Translations under genes and position numbers: made by a program
Origin: Trichoderma breve
Lineage: Eukaryota > Ascomycota > Sordariomycetes > Hypocreales > Hypocreaceae
Assembly (NCBI RefSeq): GCF_028502605.1
Contig: NC_079234.1
Location: 2,790,001-2,854,000, forward strand
Direction of reading: 5' to 3'
Length of the DNA stretch: 64,000 nt
The notes under the pieces: model-generated
What the model saw: only the letters and a program-made list of their open reading frames with translations
Told to the model about the DNA's origin: nothing
The model's database searches: none
Part shown: positions 1 through 11,229 of the stretch, one piece after another
Layout of the letters: each line of letters begins with the position of its first letter
Numbering within the stretch: position 1 is the first letter of the stretch

Positions 1-473
1 CAGGCTGAGTACGACGCTTCACAGGCAGCAGTCAAGCTCCCCGGCGGCACCATCGGCAGCACAGGTGCCTTTGCCAAGGATGACCCCAACCGGACCGAGG
101 GCTCATGGAATCAAACCGTTGGTGCCGCTAAGGAGACACTTGGTGGTCTTGTCGGCAATGAGGTATGCTTCCCTCACAACTGCAACACTTTCGTGATACC
201 TTCTTAAGCTAACATGTCTTGTCATAACAGTCTCTGAAGTCGTCTGGTCGTCAACAGAACCTCGAGGGCCAGCAGCAGGAGGCCAAGGGCCAGCTGCACG
301 ACTACGGCCATGGAATGGGTGATCGTGTCCAGGGAACCGTCGGCAGTGCTGTCGCTGGCCTCACCGGAGACAGATCAGGCCAGGCACACTACGAGGAGTT
401 GCACGATAAGGGCAAGACACAGCAGCGTGGTGCCGAGCACGACATCCAGAAGCAAGGCGAGGCCAACTACTAA
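1..473 (+). CDS. CsbD-like stress protein, 3' part (5' end outside window)
   Basis: Partial gene with exons 1-162 and 231-473. The intron at 163-230 has donor GTATGC, branch GCTAAC at 208-213 and acceptor AACAG, and the frame is open across the junction to TAA at 471-473. The visible 134 residues are hydrophilic and rich in Gly, Gln, Lys and Glu. They contain two CsbD-type repeats: GSWNQTVGAAKETLGGLVGN, and a second around KGQLHDYGHGMGDRVQGTVG. Fungal members are often annotated as mismatched base pair and cruciform DNA recognition protein; bacterial CsbD is a general-stress protein. The Gly/Lys/Gln composition resembles hydrophilins, so a stress or desiccation role is plausible but inferred. 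The start codon and upstream region are not in the window. The family call is firm; the molecular function is not. Confidence 0.85.
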
Positions 474-1893
474 GGGGAGGAAAGTGACGTTGAAGGCGTG
501 GAAAGATACCCTAACCGTGTTATGATTTGACGGAATTCCTATGAATAGTCTTAGCTTTGATCGATTGATCACCAAATTGACTCGATTTCCTTGAATTTGC
601 CATTGTTCACCTCTGAATTCACCTATTATGTTGCTGTTACTGTGTCCCTATATTTGGCAGAATTATGGGCAATTTGCTCCATGGCAGTCAATTCTCATCT
701 GTTACATGCCAACGGGTGCTGTCAAGAAATAGGAAAGCCGAGAAGGAATAGGTGTAAAAACCAGACTTCATGTATGAGTATTGCTCTGGCGTAGGTGTCG
801 TCACGTATATATAAGGTATGGTATTCATGTGACGTGTAGGTAGTGTCTCGCGTTATGGCCGGTATATAATACTCGCTTGGATTCCACCCCGATGATTCTG
901 AAATGTGATGTGACGACGGGGATGGCGAGAACCGCGCTTTGGGAGTGTTACATTGCAGGACAGCGGGAGAAGATTGTGCACGTGGATTTTGTGCAAGTGA
1001 GGGCGGACTTACAATCGTTGGTACTGCTCCTGATGGGAGTATCTTCACCGACCTGTGCTGCATAGATGCGGTTGGAGAGCGTTTCGGGCATCAGCAAGAT
1101 GGTGACGATGCTACTGACGCCAACGAGGTTGAGTTTGACGAGGAGGGGTTTGCTAGATGGAGGTTTGGGTGAGGTAGGTTGCGATTAAGGGAGCTGAAGA
1201 GCTGAGGGGAGGAGAACCGTGGGGACGATCCATTAGAAGCAAGCTGCTCTGGAAACAGCATTGGGACGATTCATGAGCGAAATTTTGGGAATTCGTCGCG
1301 GCTAAGGCTTGGGAATCGCTCCAGAGATGCCAGTGAAGACGATGTCCTCTGGTTTCTTGTTGGCTGCCTAGGAGCCTGATGGCTCCTGAGTCCCGGATGG
1401 CTCTCAGGGGTATCTGATGCCATTTCCAGCAGATGGATAGGGCGTATTCTTTGGCAAGAATTGGTACAAAGACGACTCTGTTGGGTAACAGGCCGAGAAA
1501 TAGAGCTGCGAGAGCGCCTATTTTGACTTTTGTTTGCGGTTTGTGTTTCTCTCTTCGAGTTGTTTGCTTAACGTACTACTAGGTAAGTATGAGAGCCACT
1601 GATGGTGATATGGGCATTGGTGAGCTCTTGCTGTACAACCCGATCACGACATTCTGATCTTCAGAGAAAGTCTTCAGATATGAGGCTGTCATGGTGTTTA
1701 CAGATGATTTCTTGCCATAGTTTTACCAATGGGCAGCCGCTCCTCCGTGATGAAAAGCCAAAAGTGCGGCTTAGCTCTTTTTTTGCCTTTGAAATCTCCC
1801 CGGAATGTCTACATCTACTATAAAATGGGAAGGCCTATCTAGCACTCCTATTTTACTATCCAGTATCCACATGTCGTAAATAATAGCGAATAT

Positions 1894-2010
1894 AAGAAAA
1901 ACGTAGCTATAGTAGCAGATGCTAGAGAAATGTAGCTATAGTAGAAAATACTAGACAAATGTAGGTATAGTAGTAAATACTAGACAAATATAGCTACAGT
2001 AGCAGAGGTT
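1894..2010. repeat. 29-bp tandem repeat, four degenerate copies
   Basis: The core GTAGCTATAGTAG (with point variants) starts at 1903, 1932, 1961 and 1990, an exact 29-bp period. The rest of the unit is AT-rich (AGAGAAAT or AGACAAAT before the core, AAAATACT after it). The reverse complement of the same unit recurs at 11893-11985. No coding or tRNA similarity is apparent. Confidence 0.85.
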
Positions 2011-5000
2011 TCCTCGAGATGCTCTATTTTAAGGGGAGTAGCAAGTATTAAATACCCAGTTCTTCAAGTACCTACTACTGCTACCATTCTTGTTTCTCGG
2101 CATTGAGAGGCTGAGGTTGATGACGAAGAGGGTCACTGCGAGGAGCGGGATGAGCTACTGCAGTTGGAAGGCTGGACAACATAATTTCAGGAGAATTGTC
2201 TTTCTTTGTTCTTTGAGATTTAGAAATGGTGAAAATGTGTTGTGGACTTGGAGTAACGACTTGTAGGTAGATTACCTGGAAAAACGGATCGAGTTCGTGC
2301 GTGAGAAGAACAATAAATTTTTATTCAGCCCTCTCTTTCGACTTAGTCTTTTGGGAATCATTATTCTTCTCTAATATCACTCTTCTTCCAGCTGAGCCTA
2401 TGATCACGGTGCGGCGAAGGTGTTGGAATTGGTCGGTTGGTCGTCATGTGTTGAAGCAGGTCAATACGGTTCCTGTTTTGTTCATCTGCACGGAATTAAG
2501 ATAAGTGACTCCCTGTTTGCTATATCGTCGAAGATTTTATTGCACATTTCTTTCCTCGGTGATTGTTATATCGATTAAATTTTTTGCTCTAAATGCCCGC
2601 ATTGCAGCTTTTGTATGTCGTTATCTAATCTTGTTACGCCTCTGTTATGTCGCGAAGATGTATACGACTTCTCACCATGGCAGTACACCAAAATGAGCTA
2701 CTAATGTACCATTTCAATGCGCTTCCAGCAGTCCTATTAGATGAATCTAAATTACAATTTGTTTAAATATATTATTAGTCAAATGAGAATTGTCGTAATG
2801 CGTATCAAAAGTGAGGCGAATAGTTGCCACCACGAGACTCCTGCTCCGGCTAAGCAAGGCAGCAAGTAACCCATTCCCTTAATTTCTGAATACCGTAAAT
2901 CATTCATAGAGTAACACACATAGACCCAAAATTGTATTGTTTGGAGACTCAAGTATCCAAACATACATTGTCATCCTGGCTGGACAAACGCCGGTGACTG
3001 AAGCCACAAACACCGGATTGCGGCGTTGGCAAACCATGAAGTGTATTCGCACGTACATGTACGCAGCTTACAACTACCCATACAATTTACTACCTATCCA
3101 TAGCAAGCAATTCTCTCGGAGCAGAATGTCGAGCAGGGATCGGGATATGCCATCAAGTCGCACAATAGAGCCTTCCGTCTCCGGCGAAGTGCGGACGTCG
3201 GGCTTCGCCGAGCTGACATCAAGTTTGCGTGGGTTTTTGACGGGAAGCGACTTTTTTGTGCCACGCAACCTCACCTTGTTGCTGCGTGAAGGACGCTGAT
3301 GCTACAGAAGGATGCCGATGCGGAGCCATGGCTCTGTCGATCTCATAACTTCTTCTTTGGGGAGGGAAGTACAGAGGATGGGGATTTAATCCTTTCATGG
3401 AATGAACAAGGCTGACTGACTAGGTGACGCTCTGAAGATGTACAAAGATAAATGTTCCGAGAGCAGTATCGATGGATATCTCTCTCCAAGTAAATCGTTG
3501 AGCGGTGAGTACTATTGGGTTACTTAATTTATCCATTGATGTCTATTCGCATGCAGACATCCGTCAGTTACATCTACTTTGTTCCTTGGATATGCCGGGG
3601 CATCTTGTTCAACTGCCGCTGTCCTTGCTGGTTGGCTAACATGCCCATACACTTCGTAGTCGCACAAGCACGGCGGCCCCGGAATAATGCCTTGTCGAGC
3701 ATCTAACGGGGCAGTTTTCGTTGAAAAGATTGTCCTATTGGTGGACAGAGCAGAGCCCTGATACGGTTGCAGAGAGTGTATCTCGCGGTGCTTGTATGCG
3801 TTAGCAAAGGTGATCAATGCAGTCAGCATCAGCTCTTCAGGCAGGTGGAAACTCATAATGCAACGCTCGATACTACTATGTATTATACCACTGCTGCTGC
3901 ACTTTCTACTATAGGCAGTATCGAGCACTGGGCAGAAGCTGGCTCCTCCTGTATACAAAACGCCTCAGCGTCTTTTGTCCGAGAAGGAATTCGTATGCTC
4001 CGAGACATGCACAAGACCTACATGTACGAATGCTCCGCTGAATGCAGGGCTATATTGCTGCTACAGGGGCAGGCTAAGCTGCCACGATAAGCGATGGATG
4101 AAGCCTGGCCAGTCCCAAGTTTAATTCTGTCAGTGGCTGAGAATGCCCTTCTCCCACCTGCGGTAGAGTATTTGGCACGGACTGCGGAGTAAGTCTGCTA
4201 GTATGTACTAGTAGTTATCACCAGATCAGAATAGAAGGCTAGCTGGAATGTCGACAGCAAAGACTCCTAGCGCAAAGCCAGGTCGCCGTCAAAGTCGAAA
4301 CGAAACAACCCTGGAAAATCCCCAAGGCTTTAACCGACTCCGGCGTGTTTCGCCTTCTAACCATTGCCTTGTAATCGTTTCTTGATTGGCCCAGCGTCAG
4401 GACAGGCCAGATACGCCACAAGGCCCGGGGCTGGCGGCCATGCCGGCTCGGGATTTGGGGGGATGCTCTTGGGGGCCATCTGTAGTGGGCGGGGGACGGA
4501 TGGCCAGTGCTTCGTCGTTCATGGGTGAGGGGGGGCAATTAATCAAGGGACGGATGCTCCGTAGCAAACCATGCACCGTGCCTTGCACATAGCCCACGTG
4601 TATGAAAGGCAGCAGCAGTTTACAGTATATCGTAAGGGCTTGTAAGCGTTTGGTGGTTGGTACTCAGTGGTATTAGATGGGTTGCCTGCAAAAGGATCCA
4701 GGAGTGTCGTCCAAAAGGATCTCGTTTTGGCAGCGCAGTGAGGCTGCTAGTGCTGTTGGCCGGCGGTTCACTTCGTCATAGTGGCTGGGTGGGAGCTGAG
4801 ATTAGCTTGCAATGGCGCTGCGAAGACAAAGCTGGGAGCTCGACGGGTCGGTACGAAGGGGCGCCGGAGAGATTCGCGCCAGTGTGAGCCATCCCGAGAG
4901 GATACTGTCTGGGGTGATTTTGCGATGCTTCCCAGGAACAAGCGGTCTTGGGTGACTCGTATGGCCGCAATACCGCAAATAACGTGCACGTTTTCGAATA

Positions 5001-6057
5001 CTGTAGCAAAACGAAATCACCTTGAGACAACTGTCAGCATCAGAGTCTATACACACAGATGTCGTCGTGCCATGATCCCTGGTGCGTGGAGCAATCGCGC
5101 CGCATATATACAACTAGTCCGTGAGGCTAGCAGGCCAAACAACGGAGTTTGTCTCGTGTCGTTTCGCCCTGCTTTCAGAGACTAGCAAAGCAGACAGACT
5201 GTGTCCGAGTCAGGTGCCTCGATGGCGAGAGCTGAGCTGCAAACTGTCGATAGCCGTGCCGTCCAGGGAGAAAAAAGTTTTCTCTCTTGTTCGGATGAAC
5301 TCCGCAGCTCGATTCCATCACGACAGCTCTCTCGATAGCGCCAGTAAGCGTTGGCCCGTTGATATCAGGACTGCCGCTTTAGGCAGTGTTGGACTAACCG
5401 ATGGGCACCTTGGCGATACGACCAGGCTGACCTATCCAAACTCCGAGGAGGAATGCGGATGCAGATGGTGTGGAGGCACGATGTGAGGGAGTCATAGTCG
5501 AGATTGTATGTGCGTGTGCGTATGTGCTCTGCAGTAGTATGGAGTCTATATGCTGTGATCAGCCAACACAGTGTGTACAGCCTTTCGAAAGGACGGGACT
5601 CGTCAGCGTTGTTGCACCAGACGAGGCAGCAGATGGAGTGAGAAACACGTTGTCGCCTTTGATAGCCTCCGGATCCCAAGAAATGAGGCATCCCAGCATC
5701 GAGGCTCCAAATCTCGTCCCGATATTAATTTGAGCGGCACCGTTGATGCGACCCCTGAAAGCTTCCTGCGGGTTCGAGTGTTGGCAGGCTCCAGCGAGGC
5801 CCTTCTAGCGGCTGTGGGAACACGGCTAAGGGCCCCAAAGAACACGCTAGGAGCTCCAGTGCTAGACCCCTTCAGGCATCCTGGCCAGCCAAGTTCAGGC
5901 AAGCCAGGGCCCGTCTCGCCATGGCCTGGGGCGGAGTGGAGGCGGGACTTTGCAGGATTGGGATTGGAAACGGACGAGCGAGTCGGCCGTTGAGGGTCAG
6001 GGCCGAAAGGGCAAATGAAGAACGAAAAAAGATCCGATGAGGCGGGGAATTATTGTT

Positions 6058-6093
6058 AGAAGAAGAAGAAGAAGAAGAAGAAGAAGAAGAAAA
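6058..6093. repeat. AAG trinucleotide microsatellite
   Basis: An uninterrupted run of about twelve AGA/AAG triplets in the gene-poor stretch. An overlapping open frame would read it as poly-Arg, which is an artefact of the repeat. Confidence 0.95.
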
Positions 6094-7479
6094 GTGTCAA
6101 GAGGTGGGATGGAGGAGAAGGGAAGGGGACACGAGTTGGGAGAGGCGCAGACGGATAGACAGACACTAGAACATCAGCTTACAAGTCAGGTAGCGTTTGA
6201 TCAGCGACTGAATGGAAGGGACTGCGTCAATCTCGTCGTGCAAGGAACATTTTGACTGGGTGAGCAATCCGAAATCCCAATTATACACTCATGCAAGAGA
6301 GCACTTGATGCCATGTCGATCCTTTTTCAAGGCTTATTTTAGACGAGCCCTGTTTTCGGCTCATTGTTTTTCTCTCTCTCTCTCTAATCCAGCTGCTCTT
6401 TCAACGTCTGGTGCAGCTAACAACTGCCATCCAGGTACTAGCAGCAGCATTAAACTCTAGCGAAAGGGGTCCATTCTTCATTTAAACAAAAAAACAGCCG
6501 GAAGAAACCCCCGTCCGCTGGAGTACCGTAAGCCCCATCCATATCTGCATCTCGACTTCTCTTTCGTATCACAACGAGTGCTTTGTTTTACATTTTCAAC
6601 CACCTGCAGCAGCGGACATGTCACGAGCCGTGCTTTGTCTGCATTGACTCGCCAGCGCACATTCTCACGTATCTCATTCAACAGGTATGGAAGAAAAAAC
6701 ACATCAATAGATTGCTATCCATTGTAAGCTATACCTCAAGCTCCAGCACTTCTTGCTACACTAAGAAAAGTACCCGTACCAAGCGGTGCCGGCTTTCTTT
6801 CTTCTCCCCCCCCTTTGATGCACGTCCTCCCTCTTTTGCTTCACCTCTCGACCTCGCCCGTCACAGTTGCATTTGATCTTGTTCCCAGCAACCTCATTTT
6901 GATGTCTTTCCATCATTAGACATTGCCCTGTGCATTCAGTGTCATCGTGCGAATCTGATTGCTAGTGCCAACATCAGTCTGACTTGCTCCATTGTGGCAC
7001 CAGGCTGTTCCTGTTCCACGTCGTGTCTTTTCCCATCACAGGCTGGACTCACTTTTAGCCAGCATTTTATCCTCCTGTGTCTCATCATCCCGGTCCCCAG
7101 AAAGCCATGTGCTTGCGGGCCTGTCGCCATTTCAGTCGTTCGATTGTGTCCCGATTCATGAACTAATTAACGACCAGGGGTCCTTTATCTAGAGCATTGA
7201 TTACCTTTTTCTTTTTGCGGCCCCATTTCCACGAATAGCTAGGTAGTCGCACTACTCTGCTCTGCCTGTCGCCTCTTCGCATTAACTGCCGACGAGCTGC
7301 AGAATCCAACACGAGGACGCGGGATTCTTCTCTTCTTCTTCCACTTGGTTTGGTATCACCTAAGTCATCACTTCTGTGGAAAGCTATAGACAGGAAGGGA
7401 AAACAAGGAGGGGGCAAATATCAAAGGAACCCCCTATTCTATTCCTTACGACACATTCGATAGACATCCAGCTTCAGCC

Positions 7480-10400
7480 ATGACGGGCTCCGCCGTCGAG
7501 TCGCGCCCGGCGAGCAGCGTCAGTTCGCCGCGCCAAGTGCGATCACAGAGTATCTCTAGCGACAGACCTTCGATCGCAAGCCATACTTTCTTCGCACCTC
7601 CGCTCTCTGTATCGCCAGAGGCCGCCTTCATTGCTTCGACTGCAGCTTCCCAAATTGTCACCAACGATCACGATGGGCACGAAGCCACATGGTACGACCA
7701 AAACGGTGTCGAGCCGTCTGGAGAACCCGCTCAGATATCCCCTGCCGCCCTGCAGCTGGTCAACAGTTTCCTCGACCAACTGCTATTAAACTTTCTACAA
7801 GTTGCCAGATCTACCTCACTTTCCGCTTTGCGACCGGCTGTCTCCGATGTGCTCAAGCCCAAGCTGGCTAAAGAGACTATAAGCAATGCCGACGAGGAGC
7901 TTAGAGAGTATCTCGGAGGCTCTGAAGAAGAAGAGTATGCCAACCCTCAAAGCCCGAATACGCGGGATTGGGACGTTGAATTGGCTTGGAAGCGGGCCAG
8001 GTTGAGGTGTATGGTCTACTCATCTTTGGGAGATTTGGAGGAGGAAGACGAAGACAAGTACATGACGCAAGAAAACCTCGAGATTGGTGAGAATGAGAAA
8101 ACTTCTGACATCATCTCGCCCGCCGTGGCCATCTTCCTGACTTCAGTCTTGGAATACATGGGTGAACTCACACTTACTGTTGCTGGACAAGCAGCCAGCC
8201 AAAGAATACGCTCCAAGATTGAGAAGGAGCTCAAAGACGGAACGCGCAGCCCTGCTGCTGTTTCTGAAAGAATTGTAGTGGAGGATGTCGACATGGAACG
8301 AGTTGCGCTTGATCGAACTCTGGGTCGCCTATGGCGAGGATGGAAAAAGAGAATGCGTGCACCGCCAGGCGAGTTCGCCACCGCCCGGTCTCTCTCCATC
8401 AGCCACATGAAGGCAGATAGTCCAGCTGCTGGGGTTCACGATAAGAAGGGTCGTGCTAGTGAAGAGGACAATGGCTCTGACGAGGCGCAAGATTGCCCCG
8501 AAAACGAAAACGCTGTTGTAGAGGAAGTCCACCCCATGAACATTCCGCTACCTATGGGGGACAATGACGTTGCTGAAATCGAGGTGCCGGGTTTGGCCCA
8601 CCACAGTGACGACGAAGATGAGGAGGAGGAAGAAAAGGTCGATGTTGACGCACGCCGCGTCAAATCATTCGCCGGGACAGCTTCCTTGATAGGCGATTCT
8701 CTAGCCACGGAGTCAGGGCACTACGCCACCCTGCTTGGACTTCACAGGAGATCTACCTCGCTGCCAACTTCTAGAAGGTCGGTCTTTTATGCAACAGCAC
8801 GACCAAGCTCGAAATCGGCAGAGATAGAACAGGAGGCCCATGAATCGAAGGAGCACAAAGCGACACCCGAAGACAAGGAGGGCTCTCTCAAGAAGAATCG
8901 AGACTCGGATGAAAGTGGATCGGATGAATTCGACGAGATTGTTTATGAAAAGGCCGAGATACTGACATCGTCCAGAGTGTCAGTCTCTAGCACTTCTTCT
9001 CGATCCGCCTCGGATAGACCCATCCATCTGAGCCGGTCTTCCAGTGTTCACTCTGCACGCCTCATTGACGTCCCGCCCCGTAGTCCCGCCACTACTCGGC
9101 CACCGTCTCTGGAATCGACGGAGCGGCCGCGCGCAAGCACCGTTTCTGGCACAAGCCCTCTGTCACGGTCGGGAGGCGCCGACGAACTGCGAAAAGCCAA
9201 GGCAATCGACACCAGCCCGCGGACGGGAGTGCCTCTATCAGCGGCAAGATCTCCGGTCGAGAGGATGAGGCCACCAATTCCCAACGCTGCCACCATCTCC
9301 GAATCTGAGGAAGACACTGACCAAGTGAACCCCATTGCCAAGCCCGTAACGGCGTCTCGGACTCGAGATCAACTCGGCCGTCTCCCACACGGCCTGCAGA
9401 CAAACGTTGGCTCTACTCCCCCAAGCGAGCACAGCCACCAAAGATCGTTCTCGTTGAAAGCCACCAAAAGCGCTACCGATGCGCAGTTTTCAGATGTTCC
9501 TTACAGAGCCGGAGCGCATCCCAATCGGCAGATTCCAGTTTCCGCAGTCGACCTACCAGTGCCGGAGGAGAGGGAGGAAACAGCGCTGCATTCCATCGCT
9601 CCTCCTCGTCAGATCCACACATCTGGCTCGTCTGCCTCTTCGAGTACTACCAGCCGATTCAGGGCGGTCAGAACCACTTCAGACGATTCATCAAACCGCG
9701 CCGAAAGCATGGCACGCAACTTTGAGGAGCTCATCCAAAGCAACCAAACCATCACATACACGTTGACTCCGGAGAATATGCGTGACATTGACGTATGTTC
9801 CCGCCTCTCTTTTTATGTAAGCATTGATAGAGTTTGCTGACGGACTCCGCTCTAGGTCAAAACACCTCATGACAGCCCGGTTGTTACCAAGGTCACTCGT
9901 AAGAGCGAGGATTTAATGCGGTCTTCACCGGTTGTCTCGAGCACGTCGCCATCAATCCCAAGAGCACAGCCCTCCAGTCCTCGGGCTCCTGAGCATAAAC
10001 CTAAGCTTTCTGGACCAATTCCTCGTGCCCCTGCAGGAACCGCTGCTATGTCTGGCCGAATGGGCGGAGCTCAGGCTCGTGATGCTCGCGCACCTGGCGA
10101 GTCACTTGCAGACTTTGCCGACTTCATCAAGTCTACGGGCCCAGCGGGTGACAGAGGCCCAGCCGCTCTTCGCAATATTCGCGTTCCTGCTAGCCCGACT
10201 GCAAGCATCCCAGAGCCCAAGCAATCTACTTCTACTGTGAATAGTCGCAGCAGCGTTCGAAATCGCTACCAGCCTCGAGAGGCTGCTGCTAGCAGCAGAA
10301 ACGATAATTCGGATCTGATCGATTTTATACGACAAGGTCCACCCATTCCAGGTAGTCAAAATCACATTCCTCGGCATGTGGCACCTTTCCGCAACACAAT

Positions 10401-11229
10401 GGATGTGGACATGATGTCAGGCGCTGTGGGCGGCCGGGCCGTTGATGCGGTTCTTCCCGACATGCGTCATAGCCAGGCATCTACAAGCGTGACGGATAAT
10501 TCGATGCCATCGATACAGTCCTCCGTCAACTCCAGCTCCGCGCTTCTCAAGAACAGGGGCATGCCAAAGGCGAATAAACTCTTTGGTGAAGAAGACGACG
10601 ACGACATGGGTATGCCTATGCCTGTGAGGAAAACTCGCCGCGTTCGCGACCCATACGCAATCGACTTCAGCGACGAAGAAGAGGATGATGATTTCGACAT
10701 AGCCCCCAGGCCTCCCCCTAAGAAGGAAGAGAGCCTTGCGGAATTCTTGCTCAACTACGATCCTCCGCCGGAGCCCCCGTCTCCACCCATGAAGATGCCA
10801 AAGAAGAAGACCAGCACACCCGGACTTATCGGTCGGTTTACTCGCAGTGGCTCCAAGGAAGTCAATACTTTCAACGAAGGTCGGGCACCCAGCAGTCGAG
10901 CTAGTGCCTTGGGATTTGGTGGTGAATCGCGTTCGATGAATGGTCGGAGCAAGCACACTCCGATCCAGATGCCAGCGGGCTACGATGCGTATGGGCCGAC
11001 CAACGTCAACCCTCCTCCTGTGAGCATGAACAACATCAACAGAGCTCCCATAAAGAGATATGAGACACGGGAGCCTGTCTCTTATGGACAAACCGCAGAC
11101 CTGGCGAGATTTTTGCGCGATTCAGAACCCCCGCCGGAGATTGTTCCCACTCAAGCTTCAGTCCCGCAGGACGAGCCCAGTGGATTCGCCAGAATGTTTG
11201 GGCGAAGGAGAAAGGCATCCGTTGTTTAA
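7480..11229 (+). CDS. Large disordered protein with apparent H2B-H2A histone-fold pair
   Basis: Exons 7480-9792 and 9856-11229 encode 1228 residues. The intron (9793-9855) has GTATGT, branch GCTGAC and CTAG, and it removes an in-frame stop. The start sits in a good context (CAGCCATGACG). Residues about 87-147 and 212-286 are the only compact predicted-helical parts. The first matches histone H2B (LVNSFLDQLLLNFLQVA, then LKPKLAK). The second matches H2A (SVLEYMGELTLTVAGQAA, then RIVV and a short helix ending LGRLW). The remainder is Ser/Pro/Glu-rich and probably disordered, with acidic runs near 376-390 and 1016-1050. The tail (854-1199) carries four copies of a D/S-L-x-x-F-hydrophobic-(x)n-PP motif and ends in a basic GRRRKASVV. 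I do not recognise a named family. A role in chromatin or protein scaffolding is inference from the fold match only. Confidence 0.85.

Larger units (their letters stand above)
474..7479. other. Gene-poor 7 kb intergenic region
   Basis: I see no gene that can be supported here. Open frames are short, mostly start at non-ATG codons and resemble no family I know. The region holds the 3' flank of the CsbD-like gene, a four-copy 29-bp tandem repeat (1894-2010), an open minus-strand frame with coding-like composition near 3074-3282, an AAG microsatellite (6058-6093) and a CT tract near 6366-6384. The last 700 bases are pyrimidine-rich and probably hold the promoter and leader of the gene starting at 7480. 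Confidence 0.6.

Noticed and set aside
870..1165. Minus-strand frame with a hydrophobic stretch (LVGVSSIVTILLMPE)
   Set aside because: No start codon at its head, no recognisable family, too short to support.
10417..11091. 224-codon minus-strand frame
   Set aside because: Shadow of the histone-fold gene's second exon; its rich Arg/His/Val composition is typical of an antisense frame.
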